In this document: positions 17,480-26,478 of the stretch, piece by piece
How positions within the stretch are numbered: position 1 is the stretch's first letter
Layout of the letters: the number at the start of each line of letters is the position of its first letter
Assembly (NCBI GenBank): GCA_963753545.1
Contig: CAVWCQ010000008.1
Location: 1,984,001-2,048,000 of the forward strand
Length of the DNA: 64,000 bases
Direction: 5' to 3'
DNA from: CAVWCQ01 sp963753545
Lineage (GTDB): Bacteria; Chloroflexota; Anaerolineae; Aggregatilineales; Aggregatilineaceae
Notes under the pieces: generated by a model
What the model was told of the DNA's origin: nothing
The model's database searches: none
Seen by the model: only the letters and a program-made list of their open reading frames with translations
Program-made: the position numbers and the translations under genes

Positions 17480-19162
17480 TCATTTCACGCCCCATAGTTC
17501 GATGGCGCTGGATTGGCTGTCGTCAGACGCCATCAGCAGGGCGAGGACGGTTCCGTCGGGGCTGAAGACCAGATCGGCGGCAGCGCGTCCCAGGCTTTGC
17601 CCGCCATAGGGTGCAGAGGCCAGTTCCGCGCCCGTCGTGCCATCCCAAAACCGGATCACATTGACCGAATCCGCAGCCGCCAGGACGCGCCCATCGGGAC
17701 TGTAGGCCAGGGCGACCAGCGGCCCGCTGTACCCCGCCAGCACAACCGCATCCTGCGCCCCGATTTGCCAGACGCGTACAAGGCCATCATCCGCCGCCGT
17801 TGCCAGCCGGAGTCCGTCCGGTGAGAAGCGCACCGCATTCACCGGAGCGGGGTGGGCCAGTTCCATAGCCAGCGTCGCACTGACCATATCCCATAACCGC
17901 ACGGTGTCATCCGCGCTTGCCGAGGCGAGCAGTGTCCCATCGGGGCTAAACGTAAGATCAGTGATCGCGCCGCTGTGCCCTTCCAGAATGGCGACCAGCG
18001 CACCGCTTGTATCCCACAGGAGGATCGTGGTGCCCGCTGCCGAGGCGATCAGATTGGAGCTGAAGGCGATGGCAGAGACGGGGGCATTATGGCCGCGCAG
18101 AATGGTGCGCTGCCCACCGATGGCAAAATCCCACAGGCGGATCGAGTTATCGTCGTGCCCGGTAGCCATTGTTTTTAGATCCGGGCTGAACGCGATAGCC
18201 TGTGTAGGGGGCACTCGCAGCAGGCGCGGTGCGAGATCGAAATCAGACGTGTCGAACAGCCAGACGCTCGATGTGCCTGCTCCGGCCAGCGTCGATCCGT
18301 CCGGCGACCAGGCCAGGGCACCCAGCCGTTCGTTCGCGGTTAATTCCCGCATGCGGCCCAGCCGGGTGGTGTTGCCCGGCACGATCACCTGCCGCGTATC
18401 GGGCAGATCGTAGCTCTGCACATTGAGCGCGACGGAAGTCAGCGGAGTTGTGGCGAGGGTCGGGAGCAATCCGGGTTCAAGGATCGTTTCCAGCCCATAA
18501 ACGCCGTTCTGTCCTTCCGCGGTCCACCCTGTTACCCCATTGTGATCGACAGCCCACCAGACCAACCCCTCGCCACATTGAGGCCCGGCGATGATCCAGG
18601 CTGTACCGCCCGGCGGAATCTGATCGAGGATCGGGCCGGATTGGCTGGGGCGGCTGCGAATGGGGATGTTGGTGGCGCGTACCTGCACCTGCACGCCGAC
18701 GCGCAAATAGCTGGGCATGGCTCCCGCGCAAACGACATCGCCCGCCGGAGTTGGTGTCAGCGTGGGCAAAGGAAGGGCGGTGGGTGACGGCGGAATGATG
18801 GTGGGCGTGGGCGTGACCGGGGCGACAGGGCTGCACAGGATCAGGATCTGGCGGTTGGCCGAGACGCGGTAATCGTAGATAGTGCCCTGGTAATTGAGCT
18901 GGAACTGGTAGCCGCGCGTAATAACTGGCCTGTAAGTTTCCCCCGGCTGAGGGCATCCCAGACTGGTGTCCAGATAATTCTGCTCTGACCAGTGCCAACC
19001 TGCCAGATCAGACAGGGTGATCACATATCCGGCCCGCGTGCTCAAATCAGCCAGCGCATCGTTGATGGCATCTGGCACTTTTTGGGCGGCAGCCTGTCTG
19101 GGGCCACAGAGCAGGAGAACGGCGAACAGGGCGCAGAATTTCAGGATGCGTCCAGGTGTCAA
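17480..19162 (-). CDS. Secreted SH3-like/WD40 beta-propeller protein
   Basis: 560 residues from TTG 19162, which overlaps the TGA of the upstream gene (TTGA), so translation is coupled. A signal peptide (ILKFCALFAVLLLCGPRQAAA) is followed by a Pro/Thr linker (PVTPTPTIIPPSPT). Then come a bacterial SH3-like segment (about 150-230, IPIRSRPSQSGPILDQIPPG) and seven WD40 blades (about 275-560) such as VRLWDMV and IRLWDFA with SPDG turns. It should be exported and bind other proteins or peptidoglycan. WD40 and SH3 export proteins are common in Chloroflexota. Confidence 0.88.
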   Translation of the reverse strand: MTPGRILKFCALFAVLLLCGPRQAAAQKVPDAINDALADLSTRAGYVITLSDLAGWHWSEQNYLDTSLGCPQPGETYRPVITRGYQFQLNYQGTIYDYRVSANRQILILCSPVAPVTPTPTIIPPSPTALPLPTLTPTPAGDVVCAGAMPSYLRVGVQVQVRATNIPIRSRPSQSGPILDQIPPGGTAWIIAGPQCGEGLVWWAVDHNGVTGWTAEGQNGVYGLETILEPGLLPTLATTPLTSVALNVQSYDLPDTRQVIVPGNTTRLGRMRELTANERLGALAWSPDGSTLAGAGTSSVWLFDTSDFDLAPRLLRVPPTQAIAFSPDLKTMATGHDDNSIRLWDFAIGGQRTILRGHNAPVSAIAFSSNLIASAAGTTILLWDTSGALVAILEGHSGAITDLTFSPDGTLLASASADDTVRLWDMVSATLAMELAHPAPVNAVRFSPDGLRLATAADDGLVRVWQIGAQDAVVLAGYSGPLVALAYSPDGRVLAAADSVNVIRFWDGTTGAELASAPYGGQSLGRAAADLVFSPDGTVLALLMASDDSQSSAIELWGVK

Positions 19163-19725
19163 AAATTTTCGTCCTCGATGTACTCAACAGCTTCATCGCC
19201 GTCATATCCGGGCGGAGCCGCGGGTGTGCTGCCCATCTGCGCGGCGATGCTGCGGCGCGGGGCGGGGGCGGCTGCCGGGGCGGCAGCTTCGTACCCGACC
19301 TGGCTGGTCGCGCAGTACGGACACAGGTTCCAGGGCAGTTCGAGCATTTTCCCGCAGGTGATGCACGGCTTTTTCAGCTTGGTGTGACAGTAGGGGCATA
19401 CCTGCCATTCTACCAACGCAGGACGCCCGCAGCCAGGGCATACGGGTTTTTCCTCGATATTTTGCAGCAGCGCTTCTTCTTCCAGCGACCGCTCATAGGC
19501 CTCGACCAGCGTTTCCGGCGGGCGCAGCATGACATAGATGATCAGGCCGAAGATGCCCAGGACGGCAACGACCAGCGCGGCAGCAATCTGCGCCAGGGGA
19601 TCGCGGGAGCGGCCCTTCATATCGCGCCACGTCCACAGCACAAGGCCGAGCCAGGTGGCGGAGACGATTGCCCCGGCGGCGGTGATCACAAACAATAAGA
19701 TGCTGTTCAGCGTTTCTTGTGACAT
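19159..19725 (-). CDS. Membrane protein with double zinc ribbon
   Basis: 188 residues. Two transmembrane helices (about 9-31 and 46-68) come first. An acidic helix follows, then two CxxC zinc-ribbon units: CPGCGRPALVEWQVCPYC and CITCGKMLELPWNLCPYC. The tail is Ala/Pro-rich and acidic. The ribbons should face the cytoplasm and bind zinc, possibly as a protein-interaction platform. It overlaps the WD40 gene by four bases and lies close to the FecR-like gene, so the three probably form one operon. Confidence 0.85.
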   Translation of the reverse strand: MSQETLNSILLFVITAAGAIVSATWLGLVLWTWRDMKGRSRDPLAQIAAALVVAVLGIFGLIIYVMLRPPETLVEAYERSLEEEALLQNIEEKPVCPGCGRPALVEWQVCPYCHTKLKKPCITCGKMLELPWNLCPYCATSQVGYEAAAPAAAPAPRRSIAAQMGSTPAAPPGYDGDEAVEYIEDENF

Positions 19726-19756
19726 ACGAGATTACTCCAATGAGGCGCTATCATCC

Positions 19757-21106
19757 TTACTGCGCACCCGTCGTCGGATTCAAGACTGCTGGGCCGCTTG
19801 CCAGCAGTGAAACTTCATTAAGCATGACGTCATAACCGTGCCCGGACACATAAAATTCGACGGAAATGATCGATCCGGGGCGCAGATCCTGCGGAAGGTC
19901 GGTTAACAAATTGCCCGACTCGTACACATACCAGCCCCCCTTGTTGATCCGCTCGTGTTCTTCCAGGCACGAATCGCAGCGCGTGCTGCCCAGGTTCGGT
20001 ATATATTCAGCATAAAAGCCGTGAAACCATTCGCGCGGGTTGCCGTTGATATCCCAATAGGTCATGTGCAGCATCACCGGGCATTCCGATCCCCGATCCC
20101 CGCAGGCGCTCAACTGCTGGTAATTCACCTGCATCGTCACGCGCAGCCGCAGCGAATTGTATTTGAGCACATTGAGACCATCCGGCCCGGCGAGATACTG
20201 GATGCAGCCTGTTTGCCCATGACTCGGTTCGGGATCGTGCACCCTTGTGATGCGGATCACCCGGCGTCCCCCGTAGGTCGTAAAGACGAATCTGCCTTCG
20301 GGATCAGTCGGATTATCGGAGAAGGTGTAGCAGCTCCATTCGACGGGCCAATCATCCGTGTCGTTCTGCGCCGCCGTGCTGTTTGGATTCAGATCACCAG
20401 GAGTAGGGCCCACACGCTCAAACGTGCTGTTGGGCAGCAGTTCGACCGGGCCCGGATCGACCTGGATCGCGCCGCTGGCATCAAGCGCCCCCTGGAAGGA
20501 GGCGGCGATATGCTGTGTGCGCGATCCATTGCGGGTGAGCAGCGTCGCCGAGCCGGAAAGGGCGCTGATCTGGAGAGACGTGGGGGTGCTGTCAATCAGG
20601 TACCGCCCGCATTCCCCAATGCGTACCCTGCCGACTGGTCCTTCGATATCCAGGCGAATTTCGCGCTTCAGGGAGCAACTGACCGAGACTTCTAACCGCC
20701 CATTGACGCCGATCAGATGAATGGAATACGGGTTATCACTCAGACTGAACCGCGGGCGGCTGGCGTTTTCCAGCGACATGACGCTGTCACTGCGCAGCAT
20801 GACCGTTGCCAGGGTATCGCTGGAATAGGGATCATCAAAACTGAGGTAGCCCTGAGACAGATTATCCGTCGTCAATATGTCGCGCGTGCCAACCTGTGCC
20901 TGCGTGCGGACCACTTTTTCGTCCGACTGGTTCGGTTCCGCCAGCCCAACGGTGCCGCTGCCCACATGCAGGGTCGCGTTTAGCTCGGTGGGTGATTTGA
21001 AGATCAGCCACTGAGCGAACACAATTATGCCGATGCACAGTAAGCAAAAAATGACAAAGCCACCCAACACCGTGGCCCACGCCCAACGCTGCGGATTCGA
21101 TCCCAT
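19757..21106 (-). CDS. Membrane-anchored FecR-like exported protein
   Basis: 449 residues. One N-terminal transmembrane helix (about 13-35). Residues 50-200 look FecR-like: GSGTVGLAEP then VGTRDILTTDNLSQGYLSFDD, followed by short beta-strand repeats. The C-terminal half (about 225-435) is a beta-rich, Cys-containing region (CGDRGSECP, CDSCLEEHE) that may be a carbohydrate-binding jelly roll. No sigma factor or TonB gene is nearby, so a classical FecR signalling role is unlikely. The domain assignment is by pattern only. Confidence 0.6.
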   Translation of the reverse strand: MGSNPQRWAWATVLGGFVIFCLLCIGIIVFAQWLIFKSPTELNATLHVGSGTVGLAEPNQSDEKVVRTQAQVGTRDILTTDNLSQGYLSFDDPYSSDTLATVMLRSDSVMSLENASRPRFSLSDNPYSIHLIGVNGRLEVSVSCSLKREIRLDIEGPVGRVRIGECGRYLIDSTPTSLQISALSGSATLLTRNGSRTQHIAASFQGALDASGAIQVDPGPVELLPNSTFERVGPTPGDLNPNSTAAQNDTDDWPVEWSCYTFSDNPTDPEGRFVFTTYGGRRVIRITRVHDPEPSHGQTGCIQYLAGPDGLNVLKYNSLRLRVTMQVNYQQLSACGDRGSECPVMLHMTYWDINGNPREWFHGFYAEYIPNLGSTRCDSCLEEHERINKGGWYVYESGNLLTDLPQDLRPGSIISVEFYVSGHGYDVMLNEVSLLASGPAVLNPTTGAQ

Positions 21107-21116
21107 TGTGCCTCAG

Positions 21117-21407
21117 TTAGTAGCGAATGTTAAATCCGCTGAATTCGCCAGTTGCCTCGCTGTACGTCACTTCAACATCTTCTACCTCTGCCGCCGACGG
21201 ACCCTGGTGGAGATAGCGTTCAAAGTCTTCCAGAACCGTGCGCGGCCCTTCGGCAATCACTTCGACAGTCTCATCCCACTGGTTGCGCACCCACCCGGTG
21301 AGATCGCGCACCCGTGCCTCGTGCTGCGCGGACGCGCGGAAGTTCACCCCCTGTACATAGCCATAGACAACTGCATGAAGACGGACGGTGTTCTTATCAT
21401 CCGGCAT
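21117..21407 (-). CDS. acyP: Acylphosphatase
   Basis: 96 residues from ATG 21407, which has GGAG upstream; a longer frame exists but lacks a better site. It hydrolyses acyl phosphates. The phosphate-binding loop and catalytic Arg are in YGYVQGVNFRASAQ, and the catalytic Asn is in GWVRNQWDETVEVIAEG. Length and both motifs match the family. It lies between the FecR-like and TPR genes with gaps that allow co-transcription. Confidence 0.93.
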   Translation of the reverse strand: MPDDKNTVRLHAVVYGYVQGVNFRASAQHEARVRDLTGWVRNQWDETVEVIAEGPRTVLEDFERYLHQGPSAAEVEDVEVTYSEATGEFSGFNIRY

Positions 21408-21553
21408 AGCATGATCTCCATTGTCTTGAGTGACCAGGGTTTGATTATACCAGTCGGGGGAATGTCTCACAAAAGGCCCGCACGGTTATTTGCGGCAGCG
21501 GAGGAGCAGGGGCAACCCAGGCAACCGGAGGTCGCAGCGGGTCGCCCCTGTGT

Positions 21554-22144
21554 CTAATTATCACCGGGATCGTTGGGGCGGGACTGGATTTCCTCAACGC
21601 GGCTGCGCATATTCAGCGCGTCCTTGTCCTTCGGATTGGACTCCAGGGCGCGGGTGAACGAGGCGTACGCCTCGTCCCAGTCGCGGCGGTCTACGTAGAT
21701 CAGGCCCATGTTGTAATGCACGTTCGGATAGTTCGCGTCCAGGTCAATCACGCGCTGGTAGGCTTCCAGGGCGCGATCCTGCCGTTCCCGGTTCGATATG
21801 ACCAGTTTGCCCAGATAGGCGGCGGCAAGATTCGACCAGATGGCCGGGTTTTGGTCGTCTAACTGGCTGGCCTGTTCCAGCAGCGGGACAGCCCGGCTGT
21901 GCAGCTCCGCGAGGATATACGCGCCGCCGAGATTCGTCAGCACGTTTACGTCGTCCGGACGAATTTGGTAGCAGCGTTCCAACAGGGGCAGCGCTTCTTT
22001 GCCCTTGCCCATCGTCAGCAGATAGGCTGCCTGGCGCATTTGCCGCCGGAACTGTTCTTCCGACATATGTTCAAGATGTTCGTCCAAGCGGTCCCTCTCG
22101 TCGTAATCATCCTGTTCCGGCTGAGGAGCAGGGTTATTGGTCAT
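21554..22144 (-). CDS. Tetratricopeptide-repeat protein
   Basis: 196 residues, soluble, no signal. An acidic, charged N-terminus (about 1-40) is followed by at least four TPR units from about 40: AYLLTMGKGKEALPLLERCY, VLTNLGGAYILAELHSRAV, IWSNLAAAYLGKL and VHYNMGLIYVDRRDWDEAY. TPRs are protein-binding scaffolds. It follows the HEAT gene by 17 bases and is probably in the same operon with it and RseP. Confidence 0.9.
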   Translation of the reverse strand: MTNNPAPQPEQDDYDERDRLDEHLEHMSEEQFRRQMRQAAYLLTMGKGKEALPLLERCYQIRPDDVNVLTNLGGAYILAELHSRAVPLLEQASQLDDQNPAIWSNLAAAYLGKLVISNRERQDRALEAYQRVIDLDANYPNVHYNMGLIYVDRRDWDEAYASFTRALESNPKDKDALNMRSRVEEIQSRPNDPGDN

Positions 22145-22161
22145 AGAATGAGCTACCCCCG

Positions 22162-23307
22162 CTAGAAGTCTCTGTCGTCCAGCTCGTCTTCGCCTTCGAT
22201 GTCGAAGCCATAGGCGGCGAAATCTTCTTCGCCGTCGTCCTCATCCTCGTCGTCATAGTCCTCGTCGAAGTCGTCTTCATCGTCCAGATCGAACTCGTCC
22301 TCGTCGTCGATTTCCAGGTCGAGCAGATCATCATCTTCGTCGTCAAACTGGCTGAAGTCGAAGAGGGGCAGCATGTCTTCGCCCGACAGCATCGACGCCG
22401 ATTGGGCATCACGGATGACATCCGCGAGATCGTCATCTTCGTTGTCATTGGCAATGGCGGATAACTTGTTCAGCACATTGCGCGCCGCTTTGCCGCCGAT
22501 TTCGCCCAGCGACCAGATCGCCATCAGTTGGATTTCGCGATCATCATCATAGGCCAGTTCAGCCAGGCGGGGCAGGGCAGTGCGCAGTTCCAATTCGCCA
22601 GCCGAGCGCGCCGCTTCGAAGCGCATTTCAGGATGATCGCTGTTCAGCTCTTCCATGACCTGCGGCGTCCAGGAGGCATCATAGGAACGGCCCATTGCAA
22701 AGACGGCGCTCACTCGCATCAGCAGATCGTCGGAATAATAAGCCTCGCGGATCAGGTCCGCAACGCCTTCGCGCCCACAGTTCGAAATGGCTTCCAAGGC
22801 CCGGCGGCGCACGTCCAACGCTTCCTGCGGGTTATTGTACAGCGCCAGGGCGGTATCTTGCAGGCGCACGCTGAACCGTTCAGGGAGCTTGCCCAGTTCG
22901 CCCGCCAGGATAAACATACCCAGCGCGCTGACCGCCGAGGCTCGCACGTCGGTCGACTCATCATCCTGGGCGAGTTTCACCAGCCGTTCGACGGTCTTGA
23001 TGGAAGCGTCTTCCAAGACTCCATCGACAGCCGTCCGGCGCACTTCGGCCTCGGGATCATCCAGGGCCAGGGCGATGATCGATGAGAAGTCGAGTTCAAA
23101 GTTTGTCTCAGCAGTTTCGACGAGCCGCAGCAGCAGATCGCGGCGGCGAGCAGCCGACAGGCCGGGAAATTCAGCGCGAAAAGCATCCAGATTTTCTCCG
23201 GCCAGATCCGACAAGCCGTAAATAGCCTCGGCAGTGAACGAGGCATCCGGGTCGCGCAGAATGGTAAGCGCGCGCTGGAATTTAACGGTTTGGTTATTGA
23301 TTGCCAT
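22162..23307 (-). CDS. HEAT-repeat protein with highly acidic C-terminus
   Basis: 381 residues. Several HEAT/PBS-lyase-type repeats span about 65-305, for example DDPEAEVRRTAVDGVLED, STDVRASAVSALGMF, LLMRVSAVFAMGRS, PEMRFEAARSAGELE and REIQLMAIWSLGEIGG. The last 65 residues are dominated by Asp and Glu (IDDEDEFDLDDEDDFDEDYD), a charged tail likely to bind basic partners. It starts 17 bases after the RseP stop. No enzyme function is suggested. Confidence 0.9.
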   Translation of the reverse strand: MAINNQTVKFQRALTILRDPDASFTAEAIYGLSDLAGENLDAFRAEFPGLSAARRRDLLLRLVETAETNFELDFSSIIALALDDPEAEVRRTAVDGVLEDASIKTVERLVKLAQDDESTDVRASAVSALGMFILAGELGKLPERFSVRLQDTALALYNNPQEALDVRRRALEAISNCGREGVADLIREAYYSDDLLMRVSAVFAMGRSYDASWTPQVMEELNSDHPEMRFEAARSAGELELRTALPRLAELAYDDDREIQLMAIWSLGEIGGKAARNVLNKLSAIANDNEDDDLADVIRDAQSASMLSGEDMLPLFDFSQFDDEDDDLLDLEIDDEDEFDLDDEDDFDEDYDDEDEDDGEEDFAAYGFDIEGEDELDDRDF

Positions 23308-23324
23308 CCAACCCTCTGACTAAG

Positions 23325-24728
23325 CTATCTCAAACTTCCGATATCAATGGGATTGACGATGTCGTTGACGACGGTGAGCACAATCAATCCGAGCAGGAGC
23401 AGCAGGCCGATGAAGTGGATCGCGCCTTCACGTTCCGGTTCCATTGGCTTGCCCCGGATCAGTTCGATCACGACAAACAGGATGCGTCCCCCGTCCAGGC
23501 CGGGGATCGGCAGCAGATTGGTAACAGCCAGGGCGATGCTGATCATTGCCGCGAACAGGGCGATAGGATACATCGCCTTTTCGTCCAGGCTCTGTTCCAA
23601 TACAGGCCCGCCGATTTGCCCGATTCCAACGAAGCTGACCGGACGCGCCGCGCCCAGACTGATGTTGCCCGTCAGAATGTCGTGTACGAACCCAAACAGT
23701 GTTTTATGAACGTCGACAAATTCGTTCGCCCCGGTCTTAACTGCTTCGCCGGGACCCAGATGGCGCGTGAACGTTTCGACATTCTCGTTGACGGCAACCA
23801 GACCAATGATGGCTGGTTTGACGCCCGTAATCACGATGCCGATGCGTACCTTGCCTTCACTGTCTTCTTTCGGCGTAACGCGCAGTTGCAGGGGCTGACC
23901 ATCGCGCAGGATGGTGACGAGCATCTCTTTGCCTTTGTGCTTGCTCGTGTAATCCTGAAGCTGCTTGACGCTGGTGATCTCGGTGTCGTCCACCTTGATG
24001 ATCACATCCTCGACCTTGAATCCGGCGTCCTTGGCAGGCATATTGTCTTCAATGCCCGTGATATACGCCCGCTCAATATTCGAGGATTCGACCACACTGG
24101 CGTTCATCGTGATTTCGCGCTGCGTGCCGTCTCGCTCGATAAGCAGGGTCACTTCTTCGTTGGCGTGATTTTCAATCGAGTCATTGAACTGATCCGCCGA
24201 CTCGATCTTCTTGCCATCCAGTTGCATCAGGCGATCCCCTGGCTCAATTCCCGCCTGTTCAGCAGGCGAACCGGCTTTCACCTCGTAGACGGTCACATCG
24301 GCCCGGTTGTAGGGCTGACCAACCAGGGCAATGATGATGAACAGGATCAGCGCCGCCAAAAAGTTGATGCCCGGTCCCGCCGCCATAAAGAAGATGCGCT
24401 GCCAGGGAGTCGCTTGAAATACGCTCTTGGCATTCTTGATACCGCGTTCTTCAATCTCGCTGCGATCTGCTTCCAGTTCGTCTGGCGTCTTGGGCTTCAC
24501 AAAGTCTTCGCCGTAGGGGCGGACAAATCCGCCGATGGGAAGCCAGTTCAGAGTGTAGATCGTGTCTCCGCGCTGAAACAGTATCTTGGCGCGAGGGGGA
24601 AAGCCAATACCAAACTCCAGCACGGTGATGCCGCACAGTTTGGCCGCTATAAAATGTCCGAACTCGTGGATGATCACGAGCGGGATCAGAACCAGGAGAA
24701 ACGATGCAACTCCAAACAGAAAACCCAT
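23325..24728 (-). CDS. rseP: RseP-type site-2 intramembrane protease
   Basis: 467 residues. The zinc site is HEFGHFIAAKLCGI (about residue 20), with the second motif LLPIPGLDGGRILFVVIEL near the C-terminus. Two PDZ domains lie between: about 155-235 (AGSPAEQAGIEPGDRLMQLD) and about 240-320 (NMPAKDAGFKVEDVIIKVDD). Several transmembrane segments surround the active site. It should cleave membrane-anchored regulators or signal peptides. No sigma or anti-sigma gene is adjacent; HEAT and TPR genes follow. Confidence 0.96.
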   Translation of the reverse strand: MGFLFGVASFLLVLIPLVIIHEFGHFIAAKLCGITVLEFGIGFPPRAKILFQRGDTIYTLNWLPIGGFVRPYGEDFVKPKTPDELEADRSEIEERGIKNAKSVFQATPWQRIFFMAAGPGINFLAALILFIIIALVGQPYNRADVTVYEVKAGSPAEQAGIEPGDRLMQLDGKKIESADQFNDSIENHANEEVTLLIERDGTQREITMNASVVESSNIERAYITGIEDNMPAKDAGFKVEDVIIKVDDTEITSVKQLQDYTSKHKGKEMLVTILRDGQPLQLRVTPKEDSEGKVRIGIVITGVKPAIIGLVAVNENVETFTRHLGPGEAVKTGANEFVDVHKTLFGFVHDILTGNISLGAARPVSFVGIGQIGGPVLEQSLDEKAMYPIALFAAMISIALAVTNLLPIPGLDGGRILFVVIELIRGKPMEPEREGAIHFIGLLLLLGLIVLTVVNDIVNPIDIGSLR

Positions 24729-24763
24729 CGCATTACCTCTTGAACCAGGAAAAAACAGCAGAA

Positions 24764-24780
24764 GGGGCGTCTAGCGCCCC
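24764..24780 (-). terminator. Possible weak terminator
   Basis: GGGGCG and CGCCCC arms form a GC-rich hairpin here. Read on the minus strand it is followed at a short distance by a T run, ending the unit from the gene above (24896-25474). The distance to the T run makes it marginal. Confidence 0.35.
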
Positions 24781-24895
24781 GATTTAACCAGCCTATGAGT
24801 GAAATTATAACGGGCGGCTGGGGCAAGGGCAAGGCTGGTTACCCGTTTGAGCGGTAACTCTAACACACGTCTTATCTTCTTTTGCAGTGAGACAT

Positions 24896-25474
24896 TCAGC
24901 GCACGCTGGGCCGGCGTGATCCTGGCACTTTGTCGAATCCAAAAAGATTAATGCGTTTGCCCATCTGCTCGGTCAGGGCGAGGGTGTGCGCGGTAAACTC
25001 CACTGCCTCAGTCTGGCGCTCGTCGGTGGGAATGAGGATGTCGATGGTGGAGCCGCTGGTTGGCACGATCAGGAGATGGAACGAATAGCCAACCGAATAG
25101 GCGGACTCGGCGCGGCGATCCTCGACCAGCTTAAAGCCGGGCTGCATCCGCATGCCCACGCCGCCGATGTGATCCCAGGGCAGGATATATTCGCCGCTTT
25201 CAGGAAATTCGCGCCGTTCCGTTAATCCACTGTTGTTCACCGTATAATACCGCCCGGACACAGCCTGCCAGGTTACAGTAGTTGCCGCCGTAACCTGAAT
25301 TTCTTTGTATCGCTGGATGGTTCGTTCCAGAGTCGCCTGGCAGCGCCAGTAAGCCAGCGGAATGCCTCCGGTGATGACCTCCGGGTGAGCGCGCACGTAG
25401 TCCTGTGCCCGGAAAAGCACCACGATGATTGTCACCAGCAGGGCTAACGCAGAAAGAAAAAAGGCTACCAGCAT
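24896..25474 (-). CDS. Small membrane-anchored protein, unknown function
   Basis: 192 residues with one N-terminal transmembrane helix (MLVAFFLSALALLVTIIVVLF) and a mostly beta-like soluble part. Short stretches resemble PH-like bacterial domains (SGEYILPWDHIGGVGMRM, YSFHLLIVPTSGSTIDILIP), but I cannot assign a family. It lies 42 bases after mevalonate kinase on the same strand and is probably co-transcribed with it. Confidence 0.7.
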   Translation of the reverse strand: MLVAFFLSALALLVTIIVVLFRAQDYVRAHPEVITGGIPLAYWRCQATLERTIQRYKEIQVTAATTVTWQAVSGRYYTVNNSGLTERREFPESGEYILPWDHIGGVGMRMQPGFKLVEDRRAESAYSVGYSFHLLIVPTSGSTIDILIPTDERQTEAVEFTAHTLALTEQMGKRINLFGFDKVPGSRRPSVR

Positions 25475-25516
25475 ACGATTATCTCAACCAGGCGACGAAA
25501 GCCGTGCCATCCGACA

Positions 25517-26473
25517 CTATAGATTTTCCGCCGGGGCGACGACAGTCTGAATGATCCGTGTCGCCCCGGTCCGAGTGAGGGCGTCCGCGACAGCCGGAGC
25601 GCGTTCTGGTTCAACCAGGGCGATCAGGTTGCCGCCGCGCCCACCGCCAGACAGCTTGGCCCCCAACGCGCCCGCTGCTCGCGCTGCGCTGCACAGGCGA
25701 TCCAAATCGGGGGACGATACAGTGAGTTCAGCGAGCAAGGCGTGATTCTCGTCCATGAGCGGCCCTAACTGATCGATACTGCCAGATTCGATAGCCGCGC
25801 GTGCTTCCCGCGCGATTTTCCCAATGCGGTTGAAGATGGGGCCTATCCGCTCCGGCTCAGCAGCATACAGCCTTCCGACATCGCCTACGGTGATCTTTGT
25901 CGGGCTGCCCGTGCCTGTATCCGCAACCAGCAGTGTGAAGGGTCGGGCAATCGAGAACGTCTCCGGCGCGCTGCCTCTGACGAAATAGACAGGTTTGCCA
26001 TAAACAATCACGGTGTTATCGATGCCGCTGGGGTTACCGTGATGCCGTTTTTCCACTTCGTAGACCAGACGGTTTATTTCTTCCAGTGGGAGGGGCTGCT
26101 CCAAAGCGGAACAGGTCGCGCGGATAAGGGCGGCTGCCAGTGCCGCGCCGCTGCCCAACCCACTGGCGACTGGAATGGTCAATTCGATGGTCAGGAGCAG
26201 ATTGGGCAGGGGCGCGCTGAGCCTCTCCAGGGCAATCTGCACCGGGAAGATCGCGGCGGTGTAGAGCGGATCGGCTGCGTCAGTGGTTGGGTCAATGCGC
26301 TGTTCGCGGTCCGGTATAAAAACCTGAAGGCCGCATCCCGTAGGAAGCGGGCTGGCCGTGACTTTGACCTGGACGGCGGTCAGCGGTACAGCGATAGCGG
26401 GCTGACCGTGAACAACCGCATGTTCACCAAACAGAATGATCTTTCCGGGCGCACATTCGACCGTCGTCTTCAT
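25517..26473 (-). CDS. mvk: Mevalonate kinase (GHMP kinase)
   Basis: Phosphorylates mevalonate in isoprenoid synthesis. 318 residues. GHMP motifs: APGKIILFGEHAVVHGQPAI at the N-terminus, ATP loop PVASGLGSGAALAAALI and C-terminal GAKLSGGGRGGNLIALV; NPSGIDNTVIVYG carries the catalytic Asp. A mevalonate route is unusual in bacteria but known in some Chloroflexota. It starts just after the UbiA gene (6 bases), linking isoprenoid supply and prenyl transfer. Confidence 0.93.
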   Translation of the reverse strand: MKTTVECAPGKIILFGEHAVVHGQPAIAVPLTAVQVKVTASPLPTGCGLQVFIPDREQRIDPTTDAADPLYTAAIFPVQIALERLSAPLPNLLLTIELTIPVASGLGSGAALAAALIRATCSALEQPLPLEEINRLVYEVEKRHHGNPSGIDNTVIVYGKPVYFVRGSAPETFSIARPFTLLVADTGTGSPTKITVGDVGRLYAAEPERIGPIFNRIGKIAREARAAIESGSIDQLGPLMDENHALLAELTVSSPDLDRLCSAARAAGALGAKLSGGGRGGNLIALVEPERAPAVADALTRTGATRIIQTVVAPAENL

Positions 26474-26478
26474 CGCCT

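Noticed and set aside
23301..24743. 480-codon plus-strand ORF opposite rseP
   Set aside because: It is the antisense shadow of rseP, which has clear zinc-site and PDZ motifs on the minus strand; the shadow shows no domain and is rich in Arg, Asp and Gln.
24764..24780. GC hairpin as a riboswitch for rseP
   Set aside because: It is only a short simple stem, with no conserved aptamer-like structure.
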